64,000 nt of DNA, taken from Phycisphaerales bacterium (GTDB lineage Bacteria > Planctomycetota > UBA1135 > UBA2386). Below the pieces are notes generated by a model, which saw nothing but the letters and a program-made list of their open reading frames with translations, was not told where the DNA came from and made no database searches. Location of the stretch: assembly GCA_020247305.1 (NCBI GenBank), contig JADCJE010000047.1:106516-170515 (forward strand), written 5' to 3'. A program made the position numbers and the translations under genes. This document shows positions 30,535 through 41,672 of this stretch, piece after piece (the first letter of the stretch is position 1; each line of letters opens with the position of its first letter).

Positions 30535-31614
30535 GTGACCGCGCTCCGTCCCAAGATCCAGCAGAAGCTCGACGGGCTCGCAGCCCGCGTGCAAGAGCTG
30601 CTCGCGCAAGCTGCCGATCCGAAGGTGCTGGAGCGCCCGGAGCGGTTGGCCGCGCTCAACAAGGAACTCGGCCTCGCCACGCCCGTGGTCGCGCTCTACC
30701 GCGACTACCAGAAGCTGGTGCAGGAGATCGCCGACTGCGAGGCGATGGCGGCGGGCGCCGACCGCGACTTCGCCGACCTTGCCGCCGCCGAATTGCCCGA
30801 CCTGCGCGCCCGCCTGCAGCCGGCCATCGACGGCCTCGTCGACGCGCTGCTCGCCGAGGACGGTGACGACCGCCGCGACTGCATCGTCGAGATTCGTGCC
30901 GGCACCGGCGGCGAGGAAGCGGCGTTGTTCGCGCGCGACCTCTGCACGCTCTACCAGCGTTATGCCACTCGCATGGGCTGGTCGTTCGAGCCGATGGACG
31001 CCACGCCCGCCGAGCAGGGCGGCTTCAAGGAGATCGTGTTCGCGCTGCGCGGCAGGAACGTCTTCGCCGCGATGCAGTTCGAGTCGGGCGGCCACCGCGT
31101 GCAGCGCGTGCCGGAGACCGAGGCCAAGGGCCGCGTGCACACGTCCGCGGCGACGGTCGCCGTGCTGCCCGAGGTCGAGGAGGTCGAGATCCGCATCGAC
31201 GACAAGGACCTGCGCGTCGACACCTACCGGTCGAGCGGCGCGGGCGGCCAGCACGTCAACAAGACCGAGTCCGCGGTGCGCATCACGCACATCCCGACCG
31301 GCACCGTCGTCGCCTGCCAGGAAGAGCGCAGCCAATTGAAGAACCGCCAGCGGGCGATGGCCCTGCTGCGCTCGCGCATCTACGACGCGCAGAAGCGCGC
31401 CGTCGACGCCGCGCGCGCCGCCGAGCGCAAGGAGCAGGTCGGCAGCGGCGACCGCAGCGACCGCATCCGCACCTACAACTTCCCGCAGGACCGGCTGTCC
31501 GACCACCGCATCAACCGCAACTTCTCGCTGGCCCATGTGATGGAGGGCAAGCTCGATCCGGTGGTGCAGGCCCTGCAGGCCGACGCGCGCGAGCGCCGCA
31601 TCGAGTCGCTGTAG
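30535..31614 (+). CDS. prfA: peptide chain release factor 1
   Basis: 359 residues from GTG 30535. Reads UAA and UAG and triggers peptide release. The catalytic GGQ lies in YRSSGAGGQHVNKTESAV, and the domain 2 anticodon-mimic region precedes it. The GGQ glutamine would be methylated by PrmC, encoded two genes downstream. As UGA is the commonest stop in this window, RF2 must be elsewhere. Confidence 0.97.
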   Translation: MTALRPKIQQKLDGLAARVQELLAQAADPKVLERPERLAALNKELGLATPVVALYRDYQKLVQEIADCEAMAAGADRDFADLAAAELPDLRARLQPAIDGLVDALLAEDGDDRRDCIVEIRAGTGGEEAALFARDLCTLYQRYATRMGWSFEPMDATPAEQGGFKEIVFALRGRNVFAAMQFESGGHRVQRVPETEAKGRVHTSAATVAVLPEVEEVEIRIDDKDLRVDTYRSSGAGGQHVNKTESAVRITHIPTGTVVACQEERSQLKNRQRAMALLRSRIYDAQKRAVDAARAAERKEQVGSGDRSDRIRTYNFPQDRLSDHRINRNFSLAHVMEGKLDPVVQALQADARERRIESL

Positions 31615-31821
31615 GTCGGCGACCGCGGCGCGCGGCATGGTCCGGCGGGGCCCCTTGGCCCGTTGCCGCCGCGGATTCCCCGCCCCGTCTGAACCGTCGC
31701 GCGGCTCCCGCCGTAGTGCCGGGCGCAGCCCGGATTCCTGCGTGACTGGCGGCGTCGCTTGCGCCACGATCCCGCAGCCTCGGACCCCGTACCCTCTCGC
31801 TATCCGACTGGAGTCGACACG

Positions 31822-32529
31822 ATGACCGATACCGCGCCCCAAGACCTCACGACGCTCGAACCCCTGGAGCCGATCAGCGCGCCCGCGGCGGACGCGGCCG
31901 CCGGTCCGGGCACGGCGGATGCGATGCTGATGGCGATGCGCTCGGGCCTGCCCGCCCCGGCGTACAACCCGTACTGCCGCGACGTCAGCTTCTACCGCTT
32001 CCTGTTCGCCGGCGTCGTCATGTTCGCCGGCTGCATGATGCCGATCAGCGCCGATCTGACGCGCTCCGGCTTCACGACGATGAGCGGCGGCGTCTACACG
32101 CTGATCGCCGTCGCGATGGTCTGGTCGTGGTGGGCGTCGATCGCCAACAACCGCCCGGTCGGCCTCAAGTGGCTGCTGTTCGCGGCGGCGCCGCTGATCG
32201 GCAGCGTCATGCACCTGATGGCCTTCGACCCGACGGCTGCGCTCGAAGCAGCGGACAAGGCCGGCTGGCTCAAGAAGGACGGGTTCACGTGTTCGGACTC
32301 GTGGGCCGGCCTGTTCAAGGACATGGGCGGCGCGATCATGAAGGACGCCGCGGCCGGCGTGCGCGTCGAGGGCTTCTGGCGCCTGCTGGGTGTCGGCAAC
32401 GTCTTCGTGTTCCTCGGCGCGCTGATGGCCGAACTCGGCTTCCTCGGCGGCATCGTCGGCGGCGCCAAGAAGAACAAGGCGGACACCAAGGCCAAGATGC
32501 AGGCCTCCTCCGAGCGCAAGCGCAAGTGA
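31822..32529 (+). CDS. hypothetical membrane protein between prfA and prmC
   Basis: 235 residues from ATG 31822. The N-terminal 50 residues are acidic and Ala/Pro-rich; then come three or four hydrophobic segments (FYRFLFAGVVMFAGCMM, GVYTLIAVAMVWSWWASIA, WLLFAAAPLIGSVMHLM and a C-terminal VFLGALMAELGFLGGIVGG) and a basic tail KKNKADTKAK. No family recognised. Its position in a translation block may simply reflect operon packing. The 207-base gap before it holds no other feature I can support. Confidence 0.75.
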   Translation: MTDTAPQDLTTLEPLEPISAPAADAAAGPGTADAMLMAMRSGLPAPAYNPYCRDVSFYRFLFAGVVMFAGCMMPISADLTRSGFTTMSGGVYTLIAVAMVWSWWASIANNRPVGLKWLLFAAAPLIGSVMHLMAFDPTAALEAADKAGWLKKDGFTCSDSWAGLFKDMGGAIMKDAAAGVRVEGFWRLLGVGNVFVFLGALMAELGFLGGIVGGAKKNKADTKAKMQASSERKRK

Positions 32530-32539
32530 GCGCGGTGCG

Positions 32540-33430
32540 GTGAGCACGCCGACGCCGAGCAGCGCCGGCGACGCGCCGGCGCACACCGTGTTGAGCGTGC
32601 TGCGCGGCGCCGAGTCGTGGCTGCACAAGCGCGGCGTCGACGCGCCCAAGCGTTCGGCCGAGTTGCTGCTCGGCCACGTGCTCTCCCTGAGCCGCCTGCA
32701 GCTCTACCTCGCCCACGATCGGCCGATGGACGAGCGCGAGCGCGCGGCGATGCGCGCGCTGCTGCTGCGCCGCGGGGAAGGCGAACCGGTCGCCTACCTG
32801 CTCGGCACTTGGAGCTTCCGCGGGCTCGAACTGGCCGTGTCGTCGGCGACGCTGATCCCGCGCCCCGAGACCGAGGAGGTCGTCGGGCACGCACTGGAGC
32901 GCCTGCCGACCGGCGGCGTCGCGCTCGACCTCGGCGCCGGCAGCGGCGCGATCGCGGTGTCGCTCGCCGTCGCGCGCCCCGACGCGCGCGTCGTCGCCGT
33001 CGACGTCAGCGCCGACGCGCTCGCCGTCGCCGCCCGCAACGTCGCGCGCCATGGCCTCGGCGAGCGCGTGGCGCTGCGCCAGGGCGCGTGGTGGGCGCCG
33101 GTCGCCGACGGCGAGCAGTTCGACCTCGTCGTCAGCAACCCGCCCTACATCGATCCGCAGCGTCCCGACGGCCTCGCCGCCGACGTCGCCGCGTACGAGC
33201 CCGCGCTGGCCCTGTTCAGCGCGCCGGGCGACGCGGCGTCGTGCTACCGCGCGATCGTCGCCGGCCTGGAGCGCCATCTGCGCTCCGGCGGGTGGTTCGT
33301 CGCCGAGACCGGCGTCGGGGCCAGCGGGCCGGCGCTCGCGCTGCTCGGCGACCAGCCGTTCCTGGCGGACGTCCGATTGCTGCCCGACCTCGCGGGCATC
33401 GGGCGCGTCCTCGTGGCGCAGCGCCGCTGA
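32540..33430 (+). CDS. prmC: peptide chain release factor N5-glutamine methyltransferase
   Basis: 296 residues from GTG 32540. Methylates the GGQ glutamine of RF1/RF2. N-terminal helical domain (residues 15-75) followed by GEPVAYLLGTWSFRGL and a SAM domain with ALDLGAGSGAIAVSLA and the catalytic SNPPYI. Lies 10 bases after the membrane protein gene and close to prfA, its substrate gene, as in many bacteria. Confidence 0.95.
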   Translation: MSTPTPSSAGDAPAHTVLSVLRGAESWLHKRGVDAPKRSAELLLGHVLSLSRLQLYLAHDRPMDERERAAMRALLLRRGEGEPVAYLLGTWSFRGLELAVSSATLIPRPETEEVVGHALERLPTGGVALDLGAGSGAIAVSLAVARPDARVVAVDVSADALAVAARNVARHGLGERVALRQGAWWAPVADGEQFDLVVSNPPYIDPQRPDGLAADVAAYEPALALFSAPGDAASCYRAIVAGLERHLRSGGWFVAETGVGASGPALALLGDQPFLADVRLLPDLAGIGRVLVAQRR

Positions 33431-33479
33431 CGCGCGCTGCCTGCGGGGTCGCCGACGCGGGCCGCGCCGGCGCGGTCGG

Positions 33480-33836
33480 TCAGACCTTCTTGCCCTTGGC
33501 GACGTAGTTGCGCAGGGCGGCCTTGGTGACCGGCGGCACGTCGGTGAAGTAGACCGCGAGGTCGTAGACGCGCTTGCCCTTGTCGTCGGTCGTCGGCTCG
33601 CAGCGCACCACGGCGCCCTTGACGGCGTGGCGCTCGGTCGCGCCGGGGAGCGCGAAGTCGAGGCCGACCAGGGTCATCTCCGGCACTTCGTGGATGGAGA
33701 GGCAGGCGAGACCGATCTCGGAGATGTCCCGCAGCATCGCCGGTTCGGCGTCGGGCTTGTTCGAGATCCGGACCGGAAAACTCGCGGCGGCGCGGGCGGC
33801 GCGGCGCCGTTCGGCATGTGGGGACGGCGAGGTCAC
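33480..33836 (-). CDS. PilZ domain protein (c-di-GMP receptor)
   Basis: 118 residues, essentially a lone PilZ domain. The binding motif parts are visible: ERRRAAR (RxxxR) near the N-terminus and DISEIGLAC (D/NxSxxG) about 25 residues later, the correct spacing for cyclic di-GMP binding. Start is a GTG at 33836 with TAATCT only eight bases upstream, suggesting a short-leader mRNA. Transcribed divergently from ssb. Target process unknown. Confidence 0.9.
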   Translation of the reverse strand: MTSPSPHAERRRAARAAASFPVRISNKPDAEPAMLRDISEIGLACLSIHEVPEMTLVGLDFALPGATERHAVKGAVVRCEPTTDDKGKRVYDLAVYFTDVPPVTKAALRNYVAKGKKV

Positions 33837-33847
33837 GGGAAACGAGA

Positions 33848-33876
33848 TTAGCGTATTTTGCCCCGCGGTCTAGGAT
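33848..33876 (+). promoter_or_regulatory. possible ssb promoter
   Basis: TAGGAT at 33871 with a weak TTAGCG 17 bases upstream, inside the locally AT-rich PilZ-ssb divergent gap. It would give a leader of about 60 bases before the GTG of ssb. The -35 match is poor. Confidence 0.3.
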
Positions 33877-33944
33877 GCGGCCTCAACGTCTTCCCGCCTT
33901 GGGACAGGCAGGCGGTCCCGCAGCAACGAGCATCGAGAGCACCC

Positions 33945-34451
33945 GTGGCCAACTTCAACAAAGTCATCCTCCTCGGCAACCTGACCCGCGACGTCGAACT
34001 CCGGCACACCCAGAGCGGCCAGGCGCTCGCCAAGTTCGGCATGGCGATCAACCGCAAGTGGTCGCAGAACGGCGAGCAGAAGGAGTCGACCTGCTTCGTC
34101 GACCTCACCGCCTGGGGCCGTCAAGCGGAAGTGCTGCAGCAGTACGTGAAGAAGGGCAGCCAGTTGTTCGTCGAGGGCCGCCTCGAGTACTCGACCTGGG
34201 AGTCGCCCGAGGGCGGCAAGCGCAACAAGCTCGAGGTCGTGGTCGAGAACTTCCAGTTCGTCGGCGGCGGCCGCGCGGCCGGCGGCGGCGGTGAGGAAGG
34301 CGGCGGTGGTGGCTACGAGCGCCGCAGCGGCGGCGGTGGCGGTGGTCGCCGGGCACCGGCCCAGCAGGAAGGCGCGGCGGGCGGCGGCGGTGGCGGCGGT
34401 GGTGGTGGTGGCGGCGGCGGCGACGTCGACTACGGCGACATCCCGTTCTGA
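33945..34451 (+). CDS. ssb: single-stranded DNA-binding protein
   Basis: 168 residues from GTG 33945 (VANFNKVILLGNLTRD, the standard N-terminus). One OB fold to about residue 108 with FVDLTAWGRQAEVL and FVEGRLEYSTWE, then a Gly-rich linker (runs of up to 14 glycines with Arg/Tyr/Glu) and the conserved acidic tip DVDYGDIPF that recruits replication and repair proteins. The upstream in-frame sequence in the track is non-coding leader. The linker DNA is a near-pure GGN repeat and may be prone to length variation. Confidence 0.96.
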   Translation: MANFNKVILLGNLTRDVELRHTQSGQALAKFGMAINRKWSQNGEQKESTCFVDLTAWGRQAEVLQQYVKKGSQLFVEGRLEYSTWESPEGGKRNKLEVVVENFQFVGGGRAAGGGGEEGGGGGYERRSGGGGGGRRAPAQQEGAAGGGGGGGGGGGGGGDVDYGDIPF

Positions 34452-34548
34452 TCGCGTCCGATCGGCCGCGCGCCGCACCGCGCGCCTGCGGCGAGATGGC
34501 CGCAGCGAGCTGGACGCGGTGAATTGGCCGCGGCGCTCGCGGTGACTC

Positions 34549-36267
<1,719 letters not shown>

Positions 36268-36374
36268 CGGCGGCGGTCGTGGCGCGGCCGCGCACGATCG
36301 CCCGCGCCGCGGCCGAATGCAATGCGACTCGGGCCGCTGCCGGCGCCGCGCGGTCGCTATGCTCGCGCCGACCG

Positions 36375-37988
36375 ATGACGGCCGGCAGCGCGCACAAGCA
36401 ACCGGAGGCCCGCGACCCGCTGGCGTTCCTGCCGCGCCTCGACCGCCACAAGCCGCGCTGCGGCCCGGTCGCGCCGTCCCGCGCATCGCGCTGGCGCGCG
36501 CTCGTGCTGGTCGCCGTGCACGTCCTGATCGGCGCCCACGTCGTGCACTGGTTGCTCACGGGCCGCACGCTGACGCCCGTCGAGCCGTCGGAGGCCATGC
36601 AGACGGTCGAGGAAGGCGCGATCAACGCCGGCTTCGTGCTGTTCCTCGCGCTGATCGGCCTGACGCTCGTCTTCGGCCGCTTCTTCTGCGGCTGGGCCTG
36701 CCACGTCGTCGCGCTGCAGGACCTTTGCGCGCACTGGCTCGGCAAGCTCGGCGTCCGGCCGCGGCCGCTGCGCTCGCGCCTGCTGGTGCTGGCGCCGTGG
36801 GCCGTCGCCGGCCACATGTTCCTGTGGCCGCACGTCGAGCACTGGCTCGGCCACCGCGAACTGCCCGACCCGTCGACGTGGCAGTGGCGGCTGCAGACCG
36901 ACGATCTGTGGCGCACGTTCCCCGGCCCGGTCATGGCCGTCGGCACGTTCCTGGTGGTCGGCTTCCTGATCGTCTGGTGGCTCGGCGCCAAGGGCTTCTG
37001 CACGCACGGCTGCCCGTACGGCGCCGTGTTCGCGCTCGCCGACCGCTTCGCGCCCGTGCGCATCGTCGTCAGCACGTCGTGCGACGCCTGCGGCCACTGC
37101 ACCGCCGTCTGCACCAGCAACGTGCGCGTCCACGAGGAGGTGGCCAAGCACGGCCAGATCGTCGACCCCGGCTGCATGAAGTGCCTCGACTGCGTGTCGG
37201 TGTGCCCGAAGGACGCGCTGTCGGTCGGCTTGGCGCTGCCCAAGCCCTTTGCGACGAGCCAGCAGCGCATCGCCGCCCGCGCCGACTTCACGTGGCCGGA
37301 GGAAGTGGCGCTCGCCATCGTCGCGTTCGCCACCGCGCAGTGGGGCTTCCGCGGCGCGTGGTTCGGCGAGGGCGTGCCGTTCCTGATGGCCGTCGGCCTC
37401 GGCGCGATCACGGCGGTGTTCGCCCTGCTGGCGTGGCGTCTCGTGCGCGCGCGCGACGTCGCCTTCCAGCACCGCGAACTCAAGCGCCACGGCGCGCTGC
37501 TGCCGGCCGGCCGCTTTGCGCTGCTGGCGATCGCCGGCTGGCTGCTGTTCACCGCCCACACCGGCTGGGGCAAGCATCTGCGCGACGGGGCGCTCGACGC
37601 CGCACGCGAGCCCGTGCGCGCGTCGTTCTACCAGACCGGACCGGTGGCCGCCGCCGACCTGCAGCACGCGCTCGCCGGCGTCGAGGCAGCGCGCGCTTCT
37701 GCGCTCGGCGACGAGCCGCTGCTGCGCGAGGTTGGGGCGCTGCTGCTGCGCGGGCTGGGCCGCCACGTCGACGCCGAGAAGGAACTGCTGGCGATCCGCG
37801 GCGACGCGCCGACGCTCGGGCTGCCGGAGGCCAACCTCGCGCTCGCGGCGTACTGCATGGATCCGCGCCGCCAGCGCTTCGACGACGCCCGCGCGCTCGT
37901 CGCGCAGGCGCTGCGAACGCAACCCGACAACGGCGTCGCCAAGCTGCTGCAGCAGCGGCTCGACGAGCTGCCGCAGGCGACGAAGTGA
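36375..37988 (+). CDS. NapH/CcoG-like membrane iron-sulfur protein with C-terminal TPR-like region
   Basis: 537 residues. Four or more membrane segments carry the NapH-type cysteine motifs FFCGWACH and FCTHGCPYG; two [4Fe-4S] ferredoxin motifs follow ([11 protein letters not shown] and [15 protein letters not shown]). Further hydrophobic segments (about 310 and 375) lead to a periplasm-or-cytosol helical tail with TPR-like pattern ([35 protein letters not shown]). Likely moves electrons across or along the membrane; partner unknown. TATGCT lies 11 bases before the ATG. Overlaps homoserine dehydrogenase by GTGA. Confidence 0.85.
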   Translation: MTAGSAHKQPEARDPLAFLPRLDRHKPRCGPVAPSRASRWRALVLVAVHVLIGAHVVHWLLTGRTLTPVEPSEAMQTVEEGAINAGFVLFLALIGLTLVFGRFFCGWACHVVALQDLCAHWLGKLGVRPRPLRSRLLVLAPWAVAGHMFLWPHVEHWLGHRELPDPSTWQWRLQTDDLWRTFPGPVMAVGTFLVVGFLIVWWLGAKGFCTHGCPYGAVFALADRFAPVRIVVSTSCDACGHCTAVCTSNVRVHEEVAKHGQIVDPGCMKCLDCVSVCPKDALSVGLALPKPFATSQQRIAARADFTWPEEVALAIVAFATAQWGFRGAWFGEGVPFLMAVGLGAITAVFALLAWRLVRARDVAFQHRELKRHGALLPAGRFALLAIAGWLLFTAHTGWGKHLRDGALDAAREPVRASFYQTGPVAAADLQHALAGVEAARASALGDEPLLREVGALLLRGLGRHVDAEKELLAIRGDAPTLGLPEANLALAAYCMDPRRQRFDDARALVAQALRTQPDNGVAKLLQQRLDELPQATK

Positions 37989-38971
37989 GCGCGACGCTGC
38001 ACCTCGTCGGCCCGGGCCACGTCGGCCGCAGCTTCCTGCGCCAGCTCGCCTCGCTGCCGGTGCGCGTCGTCGCCGTCAGCGACGCGTCGGCCACCGCCTA
38101 CGCCCGCGATGGCCTGCCGCTCGATGCGCTGTGCGCGCACAAGGCCGCCGGCCGTTCGCTGGCCGACTGGCCGGGCGCTGAGCGCATCCCGACCGACGTC
38201 GCGCTGCGCGTCGTCGCCGCGGACGTCGTCGCCGACGCGACGCCGACGCGCGAGGCCGAAGCCGACGCCGCGGTCGCGCGCGCGCTGCTGGCGCTGCGCC
38301 TTGGCGGGCGCGTCGTGCTGTCGGCGAAGAATGCGCTGGCGGCGGCGGCGACGTCGCTGCTGCTCGGCCCGTTCGCCGACCGCGTCGGCGTCGACGGCGT
38401 TCTCGGCGGCGCCGGCGCGGCGATCGTCGCCGACCTCGCCGACCTGCGCGCCCGCTGCCGCGGCGTCGCCATCGTCGGCAACGTCACGACCACCGTGCTG
38501 GCGCTGGCGTTCGAGCGCGGCCTGTCGGTGGCCGCCGGCATCGCCGACGCGCAGGCGCGCGGCCTGCTGGAGCCCGACCCGACGCTCGACCTCGACGGCA
38601 GCGACGCCGCCACCAAGTTGCGCGCCGTGTGGGGCGCCGTGTTCGGCGCGCCGGCTGGCCCGGTGCCGGTGGCTGCCGCGGTCGCGCGCGAGGACGTGCG
38701 CGGACTCGACGTCGCGGCCTTGCGCGCCCGCGCCGACCGCGGCGCGACCACGCGCCTTGTCGGTCGGGGCGACCGGGTCGGCAACCTGTGTGTTCGCTTC
38801 GAGGAACTGCCCGCCGGTTCGCCGCTGGCGGTGCCACCCGACCGCGTCGCCTACGGCTTCGAGTTGCCGGACGGCCTGCGCGTGCACGTCGGCTTCGGCG
38901 TCGGCTACGACCAGACCGCCGCCGCGATGGTGCGCGACGTGGCGCGCCTGCTCGCCGTGGCGCAATCGTGA
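37985..38971 (+). CDS. homoserine dehydrogenase-like protein
   Basis: 328 residues from the GTG overlapping the Fe-S gene stop. Begins with a Rossmann motif LVGPGHVGRSFLRQL and continues VVADATPTREAEA, VVLSAKNALAAAA (equivalent to the TANKA region) and GGAGAAIVADL, with a following substrate-domain stretch. Family members reduce aspartate semialdehyde to homoserine for Thr/Met synthesis. There is no ACT regulatory domain, so it is the short form. The motif drift (SAKN, GGAGAAI) leaves room for a related dehydrogenase. Confidence 0.75.
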   Translation: MSATLHLVGPGHVGRSFLRQLASLPVRVVAVSDASATAYARDGLPLDALCAHKAAGRSLADWPGAERIPTDVALRVVAADVVADATPTREAEADAAVARALLALRLGGRVVLSAKNALAAAATSLLLGPFADRVGVDGVLGGAGAAIVADLADLRARCRGVAIVGNVTTTVLALAFERGLSVAAGIADAQARGLLEPDPTLDLDGSDAATKLRAVWGAVFGAPAGPVPVAAAVAREDVRGLDVAALRARADRGATTRLVGRGDRVGNLCVRFEELPAGSPLAVPPDRVAYGFELPDGLRVHVGFGVGYDQTAAAMVRDVARLLAVAQS

Positions 38972-39073
38972 CGCGGCGGAATTCCTCCTTCGCCGGCGCG
39001 GCTGTGCTGCGGGCCGCGTAGCGTGCGCGCCGCCCTGCCCGCCCGGCACGTCTCCGTCCGCCTCTCCCGTCCG

Positions 39074-39886
39074 ATGATCCATCCCACGGCCTGCGTCCAC
39101 CCGTCCGTCGTCCTGCCTGCCGATGCCGACGTCGGCGAGTTCGCCGTGGTCGAGGCGGGCGTGGCCGTCGGCGGCGGCTGCCGCATCGGCGCGCACGCCG
39201 TGGTCCGCGCCGGCAGCGAACTCGGCGACGGCGTCGTCGTCGACAGCTTCGCGGTCGTCGGCGGCGCGCCGCAGATGCGCGCGGCCGTGCCGGCGGCGGG
39301 ACGGGTGCGCATCGGCGCGCGCACCGTGCTGCGCGAAGGCGTCACGGTCAACCGGCCGACGCAGCCCGAAGGCGTCACCAGCGTCGGCGCCGACTGCATG
39401 CTGATGGCCAACAGCCACGTCGGCCACGACTGCGCCATCGGCGATGGCGTGACGCTGGCCAACAACGTGATGCTCGCCGGCCACGTCCACATCGGCGACG
39501 GCACGTTCGTCGGCGGTGGCGCCGGCGTGCACCAGTTCGTGCGCATCGGCAGCGGCGCGATGGTCGGCGGCAACGCCTCGATCTCCTACGACGTGCCGCC
39601 GTACGCGATCGCCGCGGAGCGCAACCAGATCCACGGCCTCAACGTCGTCGGCCTGCGCCGCAGCAAGATGGCGCACGGCGCCATCGCCGACCTCAAGCGC
39701 TGCTACCACGCCGTCTACGCCGGCCCCGGCGACCTGCGCGCCCGTGTCGCCGGCCTCATGCAGCAGCAGCGCGTCGGCGCGATGGAGCCGGGTCAGCGGT
39801 TCCTGCAGTTCTTCGCCGGCGGCAAGCGCGGCTTCTGCCGGCCGCGGCTGCGCGGCAGCGCCGAGTCGATCGCCGTCGCCGACTGA
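39074..39886 (+). CDS. lpxA: acyl-ACP--UDP-N-acetylglucosamine O-acyltransferase
   Basis: 270 residues from MIHPTACVHPSV; the track start 17 codons earlier adds Arg-rich sequence. First committed step of lipid A synthesis. Left-handed beta-helix of hexapeptide repeats; the catalytic His region is NSHVGHDCAIG, and GGNASISYDVPPYAIAAERN plus GLNVVGLRR are diagnostic of LpxA rather than LpxD. C-terminal helical domain follows. Indicates an LPS-bearing outer membrane. It stands alone, not in the usual lpxD-fabZ-lpxA-lpxB cluster. Confidence 0.94.
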   Translation: MIHPTACVHPSVVLPADADVGEFAVVEAGVAVGGGCRIGAHAVVRAGSELGDGVVVDSFAVVGGAPQMRAAVPAAGRVRIGARTVLREGVTVNRPTQPEGVTSVGADCMLMANSHVGHDCAIGDGVTLANNVMLAGHVHIGDGTFVGGGAGVHQFVRIGSGAMVGGNASISYDVPPYAIAAERNQIHGLNVVGLRRSKMAHGAIADLKRCYHAVYAGPGDLRARVAGLMQQQRVGAMEPGQRFLQFFAGGKRGFCRPRLRGSAESIAVAD

Positions 39887-39896
39887 CCGTCGGCCG

Positions 39897-39932
39897 GTCG
39901 CTGGCCGCCACTTCGTCGCTGGCCGCCACTTC
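39897..39932. repeat. two tandem 18-base repeats
   Basis: GTCGCTGGCCGCCACTTC occurs twice in direct succession in the 76-base gap between convergent lpxA and the symporter. It lies next to further GCTGGCG-rich inverted sequence (about 39932-39975) that could form a bidirectional hairpin. Confidence 0.75.
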
Positions 39933-39962
39933 GCCAGCGCCTCGTCAGCGCCGCGCCAGCCG

Positions 39963-41672
39963 TCAGCTGGCGCGCCGCGGCGCGACCAGCGCCACGAGCA
40001 ACCCCGAGCCGACGCACGCGAACGCGCCGATCAGATTGTACCAGAGGTAGGCGACGTGCATCGTCGCGTCGACGGCGAAGGTGACGCACAGGCCGACGAG
40101 CAGGCCAGCGCTCGCGGCGGCGCCGCCGGCGCGCGGCGCGAACAGCGCCAGCAGGAACACGCCGAGGATGCTGCCGTAGAACAGCGAGCCGAACTGGTTG
40201 ACCTGCTCGAGCAGCGGCCGATCGCCGAGGAAACTCGCCACCGACGTCGCTGCGAGGCCCCAGAACGCCATCACCATGCGGCTGGTGCGCAGCGCCCGCT
40301 CCTCGGCGAGGCGCGGTTGCAGCCAGCGCTGCCAGACGTCGACCATCGTCGCCGAGGTCAGTGAGCTCAGCGCGCCGGCGGCGCTGCTGACCGCGGCGGC
40401 GAAGATCGCCGCGATCATCAGGCCGAGCAGGGGCTTGGGCACCTCGCGGAACAGGTAGTCCGGGAAGACGTAGTTGACGTCCTTCTTGCTGCCGAGCGCC
40501 GCGCGCGCGTCGGCCTGCGCTCGCTGCGCGTCGACGACGGCCTGCTGGTAGGTGGCGAGCGTCGCAGGCTCGTCGCTGCCGGCGGCGATCTGCCGCATCG
40601 CCGTGGCGCGCTGCGCCGTCGCCGCCGCGTGCGCCGCCGCCGCCGCGTCGAAGCGCGCCCGCGCGTCGGGGGCCAGCGCCTCGGCCTTGGCCGGGTCGGC
40701 GGGGTGGAACAGCAGCGGCTCCTTCGCGAGCGCGTGGTGCACGTACAGCAGGCCGCCGAGCAGCAGCACCAGCAGTTGCAGCGGGATCTTGGTGAACGCC
40801 GACAGCAGCAGCGCGCGGCGCGAGGCGTCGGCGGAGCGGCTCGACAGCAGGCTCTGCACCTGCACCTGGTCGCAGCCGAAGTAGCTGAGGAACAGGAACA
40901 ACGTGCCGAACAGGCCGGTCCACAGGTTGTACTCGTCGGCCCAGAACGAGCCGGCCTTGGCCGCGGGCTCGAAGGCGGGGGCGAGCGACCACTGCGGATT
41001 CGCGACCTCGACGGCGTTCAATTTGCCGGCCGCGCCCAGCGCCGCGAACACGCCGCCGACGCCGAGTTCACCGACCGTGTCCCACGTCAAGAAGCCGAAG
41101 CACGCGACGATGCCGACGACGATGAGGACCATCTGCTTGACGTCGGTCCACACCACGCCGCCGACGCCCCCGAGGACCGTGTACGAGGTCGTGATCGTGC
41201 CGACGACGAACACCATCGGCGTGATCGGGATGCCGGTCATCGCCGAGAACACCACCGCCGGCGCGTACAGCACGACGGCGAAGGCAAGGCACCGCGAGAC
41301 CAGGAAGGCGACGCTGGTCAGCGTGCGCGTCGCCGGCCCAAAGCGCCGTTCCAGCAGTTCGTAGGCGGTCAGGATCGGGTGCTGCCGGTACAGCGGCACG
41401 AACCACACGCACAGGATCACCATCGCGAACGGCAGCGCGAAGTAGAACTGCACCCATTCGAGCCCGCCCTGGTAGCCCATGCCGACGCCGCCGATCAGCG
41501 TGATCGCCGACAGCTGCGTCGCCATCACCGACAGGCCGGCGGCCCACCACGGGATGCTGCGGCCGGCGGCGAAGAATCCCTCCATCGTGCGCGCGCCCAT
41601 CGTGCGGCGGACGCCGTCCCAGATGGTGTAGGCGGTGGCCAGCAGAAACACGGTCCAGGCGAGCCAGTTCAT
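39963..41672 (-). CDS. sodium:solute symporter family transporter
   Basis: 569 residues, about 13 membrane segments. SSS-family features: MNWLAWTVFLLATAYT start, GRSIPWWAAGLSVMATQLSAIT (TM2, sodium-site region), GVVWTDVKQMVLIVVG, and LSYFGCDQVQVQSLL. An unusual hydrophilic insert of about 90 residues rich in Ala (PADPAKAEALAPDARARF...) lies between TM helices around residue 320. Substrate not predictable (sialic acid, sugars, carboxylates and iodide are all family substrates). The start overlaps the 55-codon gene upstream by ATGA. Confidence 0.9.
   Translation of the reverse strand: MNWLAWTVFLLATAYTIWDGVRRTMGARTMEGFFAAGRSIPWWAAGLSVMATQLSAITLIGGVGMGYQGGLEWVQFYFALPFAMVILCVWFVPLYRQHPILTAYELLERRFGPATRTLTSVAFLVSRCLAFAVVLYAPAVVFSAMTGIPITPMVFVVGTITTSYTVLGGVGGVVWTDVKQMVLIVVGIVACFGFLTWDTVGELGVGGVFAALGAAGKLNAVEVANPQWSLAPAFEPAAKAGSFWADEYNLWTGLFGTLFLFLSYFGCDQVQVQSLLSSRSADASRRALLLSAFTKIPLQLLVLLLGGLLYVHHALAKEPLLFHPADPAKAEALAPDARARFDAAAAAHAAATAQRATAMRQIAAGSDEPATLATYQQAVVDAQRAQADARAALGSKKDVNYVFPDYLFREVPKPLLGLMIAAIFAAAVSSAAGALSSLTSATMVDVWQRWLQPRLAEERALRTSRMVMAFWGLAATSVASFLGDRPLLEQVNQFGSLFYGSILGVFLLALFAPRAGGAAASAGLLVGLCVTFAVDATMHVAYLWYNLIGAFACVGSGLLVALVAPRRAS

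Noticed and set aside
31615-31821. RNA gene between prfA and the membrane protein gene
   Set aside because: Several short GC hairpins can be drawn but none is long or followed by a T-run, and nothing resembles a known RNA family.
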